From Allobosea sp. (lineage in GTDB: Bacteria > Pseudomonadota > Alphaproteobacteria > Rhizobiales > Beijerinckiaceae), in contig NZ_JAFKFX010000030.1 of NCBI RefSeq assembly GCF_017308075.1, positions 1 through 64,000 on the forward strand: a stretch of DNA of 64,000 nt. The letters are read 5' to 3'. The notes under the pieces are model-generated. The model was not told the origin of the DNA and ran no database searches. It worked only from the letters and a program-made list of their open reading frames with translations. The translations under genes were made by a program, and so were the position numbers. Position 1 is the stretch's first letter. Every line of letters begins with the position of its first letter. Positions 32,742-41,686 of the stretch are shown here, piece by piece.

Positions 32742-33527
32742 TCAACTCCCATAGCTCTTCACCAGCGAGCCGGCGACCAGTCCCCAGCCATCGACCAGCA
32801 CGAAGAAGATCAGCTTGAAGGGCAGCGCCACCGTCACCGGCGGCAGCATCATCATGCCGACCGACATCAGCACCGAGGCGACCACGAGGTCGATGATCAG
32901 GAAGGGCACGAACAGCAGGAAGCCGATCTCGAAGGCGCGCCTGAGCTCCGAGATCATGAAAGCCGGGACCAGCACCTGGATCTGGATGTCCTCGGCCCGC
33001 TCCGGTCGTGGCTCGCGCGACATCTCCAGGAACAGGGTCAGATCCTTCTCGCGGACATGTTTCAGCATGAAGTCGCGAAACGGCACGATCCCGCGGTTGA
33101 AGGCTTCCTGCGGCTGAATCTGCCCGGCGATCAGCGGCGCCCCGGCAACGCGATAGGCCTCCTTCAGCGTCGGCGTCATCACGAAGCCGGTCAGGAACAG
33201 TGCGAGCCCGATGATCACCGCATTGGGCGGCGCCGTCTGCGTGCCGATCGCCGAGCGCAGCAGCGACAGCACCACCGCGATGCGCGTGAACGAGGTCACC
33301 ATGATCAGGATCGACGGCGCCAGCGAGAGCACCGTGATCACCGCGATCAACTGAAGCGCCCGCTCGGTGACGCCACCCCCCTGACCGAGATCCAGCGAGA
33401 GCGTCTGCGCCAGTGCCGGGGCGGGCAGCCACAAGCCGAACAGCGCCAGGCAGAGCGGCAGCGAGACGAGCGCGGCCGTGCCGGCCCGCCGCCTCATCCC
33501 CGACCTCTTGGAATATGTCTCGCCCAT
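32742..33527 (-). CDS. fliP: Flagellar type III export gate protein FliP
   Basis: The 261-residue product has a cleavable signal (ending LWLPAPALA) as in most FliP proteins, then four membrane helices. The family signatures ITVLSLAPSILIMVTSFTRIAVVLSLLRSAIGTQTAPPN and FMISELRRAFEIGFLLFVPFLIIDLVVASVLMSVGMMMLPPVTVALPFKLIFFVLVDGWGLVAGSL are complete. A second ATG 10 codons in is an alternative start. It forms the core of the export gate with FliQ and FliR. It lies 124 bp downstream of fliO, though fliQ and fliR are encoded elsewhere on the plus strand. Confidence 0.96.
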   Translation of the reverse strand: MGETYSKRSGMRRRAGTAALVSLPLCLALFGLWLPAPALAQTLSLDLGQGGGVTERALQLIAVITVLSLAPSILIMVTSFTRIAVVLSLLRSAIGTQTAPPNAVIIGLALFLTGFVMTPTLKEAYRVAGAPLIAGQIQPQEAFNRGIVPFRDFMLKHVREKDLTLFLEMSREPRPERAEDIQIQVLVPAFMISELRRAFEIGFLLFVPFLIIDLVVASVLMSVGMMMLPPVTVALPFKLIFFVLVDGWGLVAGSLVKSYGS

Positions 33528-33651
33528 GCGCCTTCCCTGCCCGAATCAAGGCGCGGGCCGGAAAAACGCTAGTGCATGCTCCGGGGGGCTGCGAAGCGCT
33601 TTCGCCCCGTCATCCCCTGCCGTCTGGCCGGCGCCGGGCCGGCCGGGCCGC

Positions 33652-35199
33652 TCAGCCCTTCGACTTCGGATCGCGCCCGAGCAGGCGCGCGAACTCCGCC
33701 TCGATCGCATCGACGGAGAACGGATCGGTCTCCTCCGGCTTCGGCTCGGCCGGCTTGGCTGCTTCGGGCGCCGGCTGCTCGACCTTGGCGACCTCGGTCA
33801 CGGTCTCCGCAGGCACGGCCTTAGAAGGCTTCGGCTCGACAGGCTTGGCCTCTGCCGGCTTCGGCTCGGCAGGCTTGGCCTCGACGGGCTTGGCCTCAGC
33901 AGGCTTGGCCTCAGCAGGCTTGGCCTCGGCGGGTTTGGGCTCGGCGGGCTTGACCTCGGCGACCTTGGCTTCGACGGCCTTGGCCTCCGAAGGCTTCGCC
34001 TCGGCCGGCTTCGACTCCGCGGCAGGCGCAGCCGGCAGGACCGGCGGCGGCGCCTCGGGCGATTGGGCCTGCGTTTCCGGCTTGGCCGCGGGCGGGGGCT
34101 CGGCCGAGGAACGGGGCGTCTCCGCCCTGGCCGGCTCGGTCTTCGCAGGCCCGGCGCTGGCGACGGGCTGCGGTTTACGCTCCGGCGCGGCGACGACGGG
34201 CGGAACGACCATCGGCGCCTCCGCCGGGCGCGCCGGGCCGGGCTTCAGCCCCAGCGCCATTTCCAGCTCGGCCTCCATGTCGAGGACCGGGCGCGAAGAG
34301 GCCGGGATGCCCGGTGTCGGCAGCGGCGGCTTCAGCTCGCTGACCGGCGCAGGCGGAGCGATCTTGGCGGCCGGCGGAACCGGCACGACCGGAGGGACGG
34401 CCGGCTGGGAGGGCTCGACCTCGGAACGCGCTCCGGCCGCGGACGGGCGGACGGCGGAGAACGGGCGCTTCAGTGCCTCCTCGAGCTGGCGGGCCATATC
34501 GCCGAGCTCGGCCTGACCAGCCGCGGCGGCTTCGCGCGCACTCTGGGCGACCGCGGCCGAGGCCACCACCGCGGCTGCTGCAACCGGCGGCACCACGGGT
34601 TGCGGCGCAGGGCGCACCGGCGGGATCGGAGGCAGCGGCTGAGCGGTCGGGCGCGGCGGCGGCGCCAAAGGCTGCTGGCGCGGAGGCGGCGCCGGCATCG
34701 CAGGCGCTGGTGCCGGAGGCTCGGGCATCATGGGGATGGGCATCGGCGCCGGCTCGGCCAATGGCGGCGCACGGCGCGGCTCTTCGGCAGTCTCGGGGCG
34801 CAAGGGCAATTCGGGCGGCACCAGCGGCTCGAGCGCCAGCGGACGCTCGGACATCCCCTCACTCGGCAGCGGCGGCGCGACCCGCGCCCCGCTGCGCATG
34901 ATATTGGTTTCGATGACGACGTCGGAGGCCCCGCCGATCATCACGAGATGCTCGACATTGTCGCGCCGCACCAGCACGAGCTGGCGCTGCCTGTCGAGGT
35001 CGTGGATGTCGACCACGCCGAGCCGCGGCTGGCGGGTCCTGCCGCTGGCCTGGCCCTTGAACCTGAGCCGTCCGCCGCTGATCCGCCGCAGGATGAAGGC
35101 GAAAAGGGCCACCAGCACGAGCACGATCGCGAAGGCGATAATCCAGCGCAGGCCGGTCGAGAGTTCGAAGCCAAACAAAGTCTGCAAGGTTTGCCTCAT
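33652..35199 (-). CDS. fliO: Flagellar biosynthesis protein FliO with an unusually long low-complexity tail
   Basis: Of 515 residues, only the first 100 or so are recognisable: a membrane helix (LRWIIAFAIVLVLVALFAFILRRI) and the FliO core LGVVDIHDLDRQRQLVLVRRDNVEHLVMIGGASDVVIETNI. The remaining 400 residues are Pro/Ala/Glu/Lys-rich and probably disordered, and include a run of KPAEA-type pentapeptides. Typical FliO is 100-150 residues. FliO stabilises FliP assembly, and fliP lies just downstream. The tail would extend into the cytoplasm. Its role is unknown. Confidence 0.85.
   Translation of the reverse strand: MRQTLQTLFGFELSTGLRWIIAFAIVLVLVALFAFILRRISGGRLRFKGQASGRTRQPRLGVVDIHDLDRQRQLVLVRRDNVEHLVMIGGASDVVIETNIMRSGARVAPPLPSEGMSERPLALEPLVPPELPLRPETAEEPRRAPPLAEPAPMPIPMMPEPPAPAPAMPAPPPRQQPLAPPPRPTAQPLPPIPPVRPAPQPVVPPVAAAAVVASAAVAQSAREAAAAGQAELGDMARQLEEALKRPFSAVRPSAAGARSEVEPSQPAVPPVVPVPPAAKIAPPAPVSELKPPLPTPGIPASSRPVLDMEAELEMALGLKPGPARPAEAPMVVPPVVAAPERKPQPVASAGPAKTEPARAETPRSSAEPPPAAKPETQAQSPEAPPPVLPAAPAAESKPAEAKPSEAKAVEAKVAEVKPAEPKPAEAKPAEAKPAEAKPVEAKPAEPKPAEAKPVEPKPSKAVPAETVTEVAKVEQPAPEAAKPAEPKPEETDPFSVDAIEAEFARLLGRDPKSKG
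33815..34020 (-). repeat. 15-bp tandem repeats coding KPAEA pentapeptides within fliO
   Basis: The coding sequence consists of imperfect 15-nt units, such as GGCCTCAGCAGGCTT on the plus strand, giving Lys-Pro-Ala-Glu-Ala or close variants in minus-strand translation. About twelve units are seen. Near-identical adjacent copies point to slippage or unequal crossover and probably to length variation between strains. Confidence 0.85.
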
Positions 35200-35297
35200 G
35201 AAGCGACGCGACAGCCACGCGCAGCCTCGCTTTTAAAGGCTGCTCGCGGATGAACCCGCAGCCTATACCACAAGGCCCGCGAATTCGGGAGACATGG

Positions 35298-35352
35298 TTA
35301 CCGGATGGTTAACCGGATTGTCACCAATTGCCGATCTTAACGGGGCGTTAAC
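35298..35352. promoter_or_regulatory. Two CtrA boxes between fliO and flgB
   Basis: TTAA-CGGGGCG-TTAACC at 35337-35353 is a perfect CtrA box. A second, TTAC-CGGATGG-TTAACC at 35298-35314, has one mismatch. Their starts are 39 bp apart. They lie between divergent fliO (start 35199) and flgB (start 35421), so either or both operons may be CtrA targets. Confidence 0.78.
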
Positions 35353-35420
35353 CATGCACCCGGCAATAATTTCCCAGTTCCGCGCTGATGCGGCGCTTCC
35401 TGGGGCCGGAGATCGGAGCC

Positions 35421-35804
35421 ATGTCGAACAACGGCCTGAACCTGATGGGCGCCCTCAAGACGCGCATGCACTGGCACCAGAGCCGCCAGAAGCTGCTCGC
35501 CGAGAACGTCTCCAATGCCGACACGCCGCGCTTCAAGCCGCATGACCTCAAGGCCCCCTCGCCCGCCGGCGGCAGCGTCGTGCTGGCGCAGACCTCGCCG
35601 CTCCATCTCGGCCCGGCCGGAAGCAGCAACGGCTTCGGCCCGCGCGATCCCAAGCGCTTCGAGACCACGCCGAGCGGCAACAGCGTCAATCTCGAGGACG
35701 AGATGCTGAAGGTTGCTCAGAACCAGTCCGATTATCAGCTCGCCGCCTCGCTCTACAGCAAGGGGCTCGGGCTGATGAAGATCGCCATCGGCAAGGGCCG
35801 CTAG
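35421..35804 (+). CDS. flgB: Flagellar proximal rod protein FlgB
   Basis: An ATG at 35421 with GGAG upstream gives 127 residues. The N-terminal rod motif reads LKTRMHWHQSRQKLLAENVSNADTPRFKPHDLKAP, and the C-terminus VNLEDEMLKVAQNQSDYQLAASLYSKGLGLMKIAIGKGR is diagnostic of FlgB. It is the first gene of flgB-flgC-fliE-fliQ-fliR-flhB, preceded by two CtrA boxes. Confidence 0.96.
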   Translation: MSNNGLNLMGALKTRMHWHQSRQKLLAENVSNADTPRFKPHDLKAPSPAGGSVVLAQTSPLHLGPAGSSNGFGPRDPKRFETTPSGNSVNLEDEMLKVAQNQSDYQLAASLYSKGLGLMKIAIGKGR

Positions 35805-35830
35805 CAATTGGGCCGCTGAGGAGAAGCACT

Positions 35831-36241
35831 ATGGATCTGCTCAAGAGCATCGCGGTGGCAGCTTCCGGCCTGCGTGGCCAAGCCGGGCGCATGCGCGTCA
35901 TCGCCGAGAACCTCGCCAACGCCGATTCGACACCGGATCGCGCCGGGGTCGATCCCTATCGCCGCAAGATCGTCACCTTCCAGGGCCGGCTCGACCGCGA
36001 GCTCGACGCCCAGGTGGTCGAACTCGGCCGGGTCGCGCGCGACCGCGGCGCCTTCCGCACCAAGCTCGACCCCGGCCACCCGGCCGCCGACGCTACCGGG
36101 CAGGTCCGGTTGCCGAACGTCAACTCGCTGATCGAGAGCATGGACATGCGCGAGGCCCAGCGCAGCTACGAGGCCAATCTCAACGTGATCTCGTCAACGC
36201 GCCGGATGCTCCAGCGCACCATCGACATCCTGCGCGCCTAG
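35831..36241 (+). CDS. flgC: Flagellar proximal rod protein FlgC
   Basis: The 136-residue protein starts MDLLKSIAVAASGLRGQAGRMRVIAENLANADSTPD. It ends with LPNVNSLIESMDMREAQRSYEANLNVISSTRRMLQRTIDILRA, the FlgC signature. The length matches the family (134-138). It lies 26 bp after flgB with a GAGGAG ribosome site. Confidence 0.97.
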   Translation: MDLLKSIAVAASGLRGQAGRMRVIAENLANADSTPDRAGVDPYRRKIVTFQGRLDRELDAQVVELGRVARDRGAFRTKLDPGHPAADATGQVRLPNVNSLIESMDMREAQRSYEANLNVISSTRRMLQRTIDILRA

Positions 36242-36270
36242 CCCCTCAAAGCCGAAGCGGAACGCCAGCC

Positions 36271-36597
36271 ATGACCACCTCCAGTTTCGCCGCCGGCGCC
36301 TACGCCTCGATGCAGGGCATCGGCGCGGGCGGATTGCTGAAGAAGCCCGCCAGCGTCGGCACGGCCGGCGCCGCCGGCATGCCGGACTTCTCCTCGCTGC
36401 TCGGCAAGGCGCTCGAGACGACCGCCCAGAGCGCACGCGCCGCCGATGTCCAGACCGCCAGCGTCGCCGCCGGCCGCTCCGACATCGTCGATGTCGTCAC
36501 CGCCGTCGCCGAGAGCGAGGCGGCGATCGAGACACTGGTCGCGGTGCGCGACCGGGTCATCGCCGCCTATGAGGAAATCATGCGGATGCCGGTCTGA
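36271..36597 (+). CDS. fliE: Flagellar hook-basal body protein FliE
   Basis: The 108-residue protein carries a C-terminal ADVQTASVAAGRSDIVDVVTAVAESEAAIETLVAVRDRVIAAYEEIMRMPV, the conserved FliE end (E...L..VRD....AY.EI..M.V). The N-terminal part (FAAGAYASMQGIGAGG) is loose, as usual. FliE joins the rod to the MS-ring and export gate. It lies 29 bp after flgC. Confidence 0.95.
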   Translation: MTTSSFAAGAYASMQGIGAGGLLKKPASVGTAGAAGMPDFSSLLGKALETTAQSARAADVQTASVAAGRSDIVDVVTAVAESEAAIETLVAVRDRVIAAYEEIMRMPV

Positions 36598-36678
36598 CCG
36601 GCCGGATTCTCCTGGAACCGCGCCTGTCATTGCGGGCGCCCCGGTCAAAATGAAACAGCTCTTGTCGGAAACCGCACC

Positions 36679-36945
36679 ATGACCTCCGGAGCCATCCTCG
36701 ACGTCGCCCGCGACGGCATCGTCGTCTTCCTCAAGGCCGGCGCGCCATTGATGCTGATCGCACTGGGCGTCGGCCTCGTGGTCTCGCTGTTCCAGGCCCT
36801 GACCCAGATCCAGGAGCAGACCCTGGTCTACGTCCCGAAGATCCTCGCAGTCTTCGGCGCGCTGCTGCTGTTTTTGCCGTTCATGGGCGACGCGCTGGCA
36901 GGCTATATGGGCAGGGTCGCCGTCCGAATCGCCACGGGCGAGTGA
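36679..36945 (+). CDS. fliQ: Flagellar type III export gate protein FliQ
   Basis: The 88-residue protein has two membrane helices (about residues 15-40 and 50-75) with the family motif LKAGAPLMLIALGVGLVVSLFQALTQIQEQTLVYVPKILAVFGALLLFLPFM. The length fits exactly. fliR follows 77 bp later. Confidence 0.97.
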   Translation: MTSGAILDVARDGIVVFLKAGAPLMLIALGVGLVVSLFQALTQIQEQTLVYVPKILAVFGALLLFLPFMGDALAGYMGRVAVRIATGE

Positions 36946-37022
36946 TTCTCGCGCCCGGCCGCCCCATACCGGGGCGAAAGACCGATGGGCGCAGTCGCTG
37001 GCGCGGAAACCCTGGGCCGCCG

Positions 37023-37781
37023 ATGCAGATCGCCATCCTGCCCGAGATCAGCGCCCTGTTCGTGCTGGTCTTCGCGCGCGTCGGCACTCTGGTCATGTTG
37101 ATGCCCGGCATCGGCGAGCGCTTCATCCTCTCGCGGGCCCGGCTCTCCCTCGCCTTTTTCGTCGCCCTCGTAATGTTGCCGATGGCACGCGGCACGATCA
37201 CCGTGCCGAGCGACCCGGCCGGGCTCGGCGGGCTCCTGATCAGCGAGATCCTGATCGGGCTCGCGCTCGGCTCCTGCGTCCGCCTGCTCATGGGGGCACT
37301 GCAGACCGCCGGCCTGATCGTCGCCCAGACCATGGGCCTCGGCTTCGCCATGACCGTCGATCCGAGCGGCGGCATGCAGAACCCTTCGATCGGCAATCTG
37401 CTTTCGATGCTCGGCATCACGCTGATCCTCGCCTCGGACCTGCACCATGTCGCGCTGGTCGCGATCCATGAGAGCTACCAGTTGCTGCCGCCCGGCGGCT
37501 TTCCCGATGTCGGCGACCTGCTCGGCCTGGCGGTCAAGGCGATGGCGAGGGGCTTCGCGCTGGCGGTGCAGATCTCGGCGCCGTTCATCGCCTTCGGCCT
37601 GCTGTTCAATCTCGGTCTCGGCGTCCTCGCGCGGCTGATGCCGCAGATGCAGGTCTTCTTCCTGGCGATCCCGGCCTCGATCCTCGGCGGCATGCTGGTG
37701 CTGCTGGCGGCGATCGGGGTGATGATGGGCGTCTTCCTCGAAGATCTCGGCGCCTTCCTGCGCCAGCTCACCGGCCTCTGA
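37023..37781 (+). CDS. fliR: Flagellar type III export gate protein FliR
   Basis: Starting at the ATG at 37023 gives 252 residues, the normal length. The frame is open from 36942 but the added part has no homology. Six membrane segments are visible, with FVLVFARVGTLVMLMPGIGERFILSRARLSLAFFVALV, QTAGLIVAQTMGLGFAMTVDPSGGMQNPSIGNLLSMLGITLIL and APFIAFGLLFNLGLGVLARLMPQMQVFFLAIPASILGGMLVLL. It completes the FliPQR gate. flhB starts 11 bp after. Confidence 0.95.
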   Translation: MQIAILPEISALFVLVFARVGTLVMLMPGIGERFILSRARLSLAFFVALVMLPMARGTITVPSDPAGLGGLLISEILIGLALGSCVRLLMGALQTAGLIVAQTMGLGFAMTVDPSGGMQNPSIGNLLSMLGITLILASDLHHVALVAIHESYQLLPPGGFPDVGDLLGLAVKAMARGFALAVQISAPFIAFGLLFNLGLGVLARLMPQMQVFFLAIPASILGGMLVLLAAIGVMMGVFLEDLGAFLRQLTGL

Positions 37782-37792
37782 GCGGAGGGGAC

Positions 37793-38860
37793 ATGGCCGA
37801 CGAACCGGACAAGGACGACCGCACAGAGGAGCCGACGCAGCGAAAGCTCGATCAGGCGGTCGAGAAGGGCGATGTCCCGCGCTCGCAGGAGATCGGCACC
37901 TTCTTCGTGCTCTGCGGCTTCACCCTCGCGCTGCTGATCGCGGCCGGCTCGGCTGCGCGCGAGGCGACGCTGCAATTGCGCGCCTTCCTGATGAACGCAC
38001 ATCAGGTGCCCTCCGGCGGCGACGCCATCTTCCAGGTCACCGCCAAGGGCGTGATGACCGGCTTCACCGCGCTCGCCCTGCCGCTGGGATTCATCCTCGT
38101 CGCCGCTCTCGCTGGCGCCCTGATCCAGCACAAGCCGCTCTGGACCACCGAGCCGCTGATGCCGAAATTCAACCGGATCTCGCCCATGGCCGGCCTGAAA
38201 CGGATCTTCGGCAAGGAGGCCTGGGTCAACTTCGCCAAGGGCCTCGCCAAGATCATGCTGGTCGGCGTCGGGGTCTGGATGGTGCTCTGGGGCGAGCGCG
38301 ACCACCTCCAGGCCTTCGCGCAGATGGATGTGCGCGCGCTGCTGCCGGCCGTGCTGGTCCTGACCATCAAGCTGATGGCCGGGGTGCTCGCCATCTTCGC
38401 CATCATCGCCATCGGCGATTTCGGCTATCAGCGCTTCTCCTGGTACCAGCGCCAGCGCATGACCAAGCAGGAGCTCAAGGACGAATACAAGAACACCGAA
38501 GGCAATCCCGAGGTGAAGGCCAAGCTGCGCCAGCTCCGGGCGCAGCGCGCCCGCTCGCGCATGATGGCGCAGGTTCCCAAGGCGACCGTGATCATCACCA
38601 ACCCGACCCATTTCGCGGTCGCGCTGCAATATGAGAACGGCCAGGGCGCCCCGGTCTGCCTCGCCAAGGGCGTCGACGCCATTGCCCTGAAGATCCGCGA
38701 GGTCGCCGGCGCGCACGAGATTCCGATCGTCGAAAACCCGCCTCTGGCCCGGGCGCTCTACGCCACTGTCGAGATCGACGAAGAAATTCCTGTCGAACAC
38801 TACCAGGCGGTGGCCGAAGTCGTCGGTTACGTCTTGCGCCTGAAGCGCCGCCGCGCCTAA
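37793..38860 (+). CDS. flhB: Flagellar type III export switch protein FlhB
   Basis: The 355-residue protein opens with DRTEEPTQRKLDQAVEKGDVPRSQEIGTFF. It has four membrane helices and a cytoplasmic domain with the autocleavage motif Asn270-Pro271-Thr272-His273 in VIITNPTHFAVALQY. The C-terminus (VVENPPLARALYATVEIDEEIPVEHYQAVAEVVGYVLRLKRR) is typical. Self-cleavage switches export from rod/hook to filament substrates. cckA follows after 85 bp. Confidence 0.97.
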   Translation: MADEPDKDDRTEEPTQRKLDQAVEKGDVPRSQEIGTFFVLCGFTLALLIAAGSAAREATLQLRAFLMNAHQVPSGGDAIFQVTAKGVMTGFTALALPLGFILVAALAGALIQHKPLWTTEPLMPKFNRISPMAGLKRIFGKEAWVNFAKGLAKIMLVGVGVWMVLWGERDHLQAFAQMDVRALLPAVLVLTIKLMAGVLAIFAIIAIGDFGYQRFSWYQRQRMTKQELKDEYKNTEGNPEVKAKLRQLRAQRARSRMMAQVPKATVIITNPTHFAVALQYENGQGAPVCLAKGVDAIALKIREVAGAHEIPIVENPPLARALYATVEIDEEIPVEHYQAVAEVVGYVLRLKRRRA

Positions 38861-38945
38861 CTCGCGGGCTGGCGCGCGATCGCAGGATCGCCGCGCCCGC
38901 TGCCCGCCGGGAGCGGGCGGACCACAAGGAAACGGATCTGCCGCA

Positions 38946-41450
38946 ATGACCGCAAGCACGGCAACGACCGCGATCGATCGATCCGACAGGCCGGGCCATG
39001 TCGGCATCGTCCTCTTGGTTGCCGGACTGCTCGTCGGCGCCGCGATCGCGCTCGGCTTCATCGCCAATGAATGGGCCCAGCCGCTGATCCTCGGCCTGCT
39101 CGCCTTGCTCTCCGTGGTCGGCGTGTTCTGCCTCTTCGCCTTTGCGATCGGGCTGCTGCAGTTCTCCGGCCGGGCCGCCCGCAACGACCTGACCAAGATC
39201 ATCGTCGACGGGGCCGAGGACGGCGTCGTCGTCACCGAGAGCGACGACCGCATCGTCTATGCCAACGAGACCTATCTGACACTGGCCGGCGCCCGCAACG
39301 CCAGCGAGATCGCGCCCGTCGAGCGGCTGTTCAAGGGCCGCGCCGAGGTTTCGGAGGCGATCTACCGGCTCGCCACCGCGGCGCGCGCCGGGCGGCGGCT
39401 CTCCGAGGAGATCCGGCTCGAGCCCGCCCTGAACGAGCGCGGCGCAGTCGGCTGGTATCGCGTCCGCGTCACGCCGATCAGCCGCGCCGGCCGGCCAGCC
39501 TCGCTGTGGACGGTGTCCGACGTGACGCCGGAGCGCGAGCGCCAGGAGAACGCCTTCCAGGAGCTGCAGCACGCCATCGACTATCTCGACCACGCGCCGG
39601 CCGGCTTCCTCTCGATGAACGCCGATGGCGAGGTGCCCTATCTCAACGCCACGCTCTCGGGCTGGCTCGACTACGACCTCGCCCGTTTCGGCTCCGGGGG
39701 CTTGCATCTGGAGGATATCGCCTCACCCAGCGCCGTCGCCCTGATCCAAGCGATTCGCGGCCAGCCCGGCGATGTCCGGATCGAGGTGCTCGACGTCGAT
39801 CTGCGCCGCCGCAACGGCCAGTCACTGCCGGTCAGGCTGCATCACCAGGTCGCCTTCGGCCAGGACGGTCGTGCCGGCGCCTCGCGCACTCTGGTCCTGA
39901 ACCGCGCCGCGGGCGAGGCCGGCGCCGATGCAAGCAGCGATGCGGAGGCACGTTTCGCCCGCTTCTTTCACGCGACCCCGATGGCGATCGCCACGGTCGA
40001 CCGGACGGGCGCGATCCTGCGCTCGAACGCCGCCTTCACGCGCCTGACGCCCGGCGGCGGCCAGCCGACGACGATCCAGGAACTCGTCAACGGCAACGGC
40101 GCGCTCGGCGAAGCCTTCGAGGCGGCGCTCGCCGGCAAGGGCGAGATCGCCCCGCTCGACCTCACGCTCGCCGGCGAAGAGGGCCGCTCGGCCAGGCTCT
40201 ATCTCTCGCCCGTGCCGGCGACCGAGGACAGCGATGGCGAGCGCGCCATCGTCTATGCGCTGGAGACGACCGCCGAGCGCAAGCTCAAGGACAATATGGA
40301 CCAGGCCGGCAAGATGCAGGCGGTCGGCCAGCTCGCCGGCGGCATCGCGCACGATTTCAACAACGTGCTGCAGGTCATCATCAACGCCTCGGAGTTCCTG
40401 CTCGCCAGCCACAAGCCGACCGATCCGTCCTTCCCGGACATCATGCAGATCAAGCAGAATGCCTACCGGGCCGCCGCGCTGGTCCGGCAGCTGCTCGCCT
40501 TCTCGCGCCGACAGACACTGCGCCCGCAGGTGCTGGCGCTCGGCGACGTGCTCTCCGACCTCTCGCTGATGCTGAAGCGCGTCGTCGCCGACAAGATCAC
40601 GCTCGATGTCCGCCAGGGCCGCGATCTCTGGCCGGTGAAGGCCGATCTCGGCCAGCTCGAACAGGTCGTGGTCAACCTCGCGGTCAATGCGCGCGACGCC
40701 ATGCAGGATGGCGGCAAGCTGCAGGTGCGGACCCGCAATGTCGCGGCCGAAGAGATCGTCGGCCTCGGCCATGCCGCCCTTCCGGCCGCCGATTACGTGC
40801 TGCTCGAGGTCGAGGATAGCGGCTCCGGCATCGCGCAGGAGCATCTGGAGAAGATCTTCGAGCCCTTCTTCACCACCAAGGAGGTCGGCAAGGGCACCGG
40901 CCTCGGCCTGTCGATGGTCTACGGCATCGTCAAGCAGACCGGCGGCTTCGTCTTCTGCGATTCGGTCCTCGGCCGCGGCACGAACTTCAAGATCTTCCTG
41001 CCGCGCTACATTCCCAGCGAAGAGGACCTCGCCATCGAGGCCGCGGCGAAGGAAGCGCCCAAGCGCGTCGCCGCCGACCATACCGGCGCCGGCGTCATCC
41101 TCCTGGTCGAGGACGAGGACGCCGTGCGTGCGCTCAATGCCCGCATGCTCGTCTCGCGCGGCTACACCGTCCACGAGGCGGCCTCCGGCGTCGAGGCGCT
41201 CGACATCTTCCTGCGCCATGAAGGCAAGATCGACCTCGTCATCTCCGACGTCGTCATGCCGGAAATGGACGGCCCGACCCTGCTCGGCGAACTGCGCCAG
41301 CGCAATCCCGATACGAAGGTCGTCTTCGTCTCCGGCTACGCCGAGGAAGCCTTCCGCAAGAACCTGCCCGAGGGCGAGGAATTCCACTTCCTGCCCAAGC
41401 CCTTCACGATGAAGCAGCTGGTCGAGACGGTGAAGGCGACCATGGGCTGA
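38946..41450 (+). CDS. cckA: Cell-cycle hybrid histidine kinase CckA
   Basis: The 834-residue protein has two N-terminal membrane helices (about residues 19-40 and 45-72), PAS-type sensor domains (about 80-450), and the H-box [19 protein letters not shown] with phospho-accepting His469. The ATPase has an N-box ([12 protein letters not shown]), a G1 box (DSGSGI) and [21 protein letters not shown]-terminal receiver has Asp768 in [14 protein letters not shown]. This is the CckA architecture. CckA feeds phosphate through ChpT to CtrA, which controls flagellar genes and the cell cycle. Its place after flhB is conserved in many alphaproteobacteria. Confidence 0.93.
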   Translation: MTASTATTAIDRSDRPGHVGIVLLVAGLLVGAAIALGFIANEWAQPLILGLLALLSVVGVFCLFAFAIGLLQFSGRAARNDLTKIIVDGAEDGVVVTESDDRIVYANETYLTLAGARNASEIAPVERLFKGRAEVSEAIYRLATAARAGRRLSEEIRLEPALNERGAVGWYRVRVTPISRAGRPASLWTVSDVTPERERQENAFQELQHAIDYLDHAPAGFLSMNADGEVPYLNATLSGWLDYDLARFGSGGLHLEDIASPSAVALIQAIRGQPGDVRIEVLDVDLRRRNGQSLPVRLHHQVAFGQDGRAGASRTLVLNRAAGEAGADASSDAEARFARFFHATPMAIATVDRTGAILRSNAAFTRLTPGGGQPTTIQELVNGNGALGEAFEAALAGKGEIAPLDLTLAGEEGRSARLYLSPVPATEDSDGERAIVYALETTAERKLKDNMDQAGKMQAVGQLAGGIAHDFNNVLQVIINASEFLLASHKPTDPSFPDIMQIKQNAYRAAALVRQLLAFSRRQTLRPQVLALGDVLSDLSLMLKRVVADKITLDVRQGRDLWPVKADLGQLEQVVVNLAVNARDAMQDGGKLQVRTRNVAAEEIVGLGHAALPAADYVLLEVEDSGSGIAQEHLEKIFEPFFTTKEVGKGTGLGLSMVYGIVKQTGGFVFCDSVLGRGTNFKIFLPRYIPSEEDLAIEAAAKEAPKRVAADHTGAGVILLVEDEDAVRALNARMLVSRGYTVHEAASGVEALDIFLRHEGKIDLVISDVVMPEMDGPTLLGELRQRNPDTKVVFVSGYAEEAFRKNLPEGEEFHFLPKPFTMKQLVETVKATMG

Positions 41451-41686
41451 GCCTGGCGGCGGGTGGAGCCACCCGCACCCGGTTTGCCGGCGGCGGCCCC
41501 GGCCGCAATGCTCTCGCAAGCGACGGCGCAACGGCCCTTGCTCGCGCGCGAGCCACGGGTTCGCACTCAGTGGGCCGGGCGGTTCGGAGCGGTCGCAGTA
41601 AGGTTAAATTCGCTCGTCGATTGAAAGGCGATCGGCGCAAGAGCATCACCCTGACACTGGCCTGGCCGCCCGGGCTGCCGTCAGAA

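Noticed and set aside
33815-34020. Regular repeats considered as a CRISPR array
   Set aside because: The units are contiguous 15-bp in-frame codons with no spacers, coding a KPAEA peptide inside fliO.
33478-35253. 591-codon plus-strand frame opposite fliO
   Set aside because: It is opposite the FliO repeat region and consists of Arg/Leu/Gly repeats. FliO has a recognisable N-terminus and a promoter; this frame has neither.
39071-40819. 582-codon plus-strand frame inside cckA
   Set aside because: Frame-shifted shadow of the kinase. Its product is Arg/Pro/Ala-rich with no domain.
39822-41531. 569-codon antisense frame opposite cckA
   Set aside because: Asp/Glu/Arg-rich mirror of CckA codons, with no supporting start or motif.
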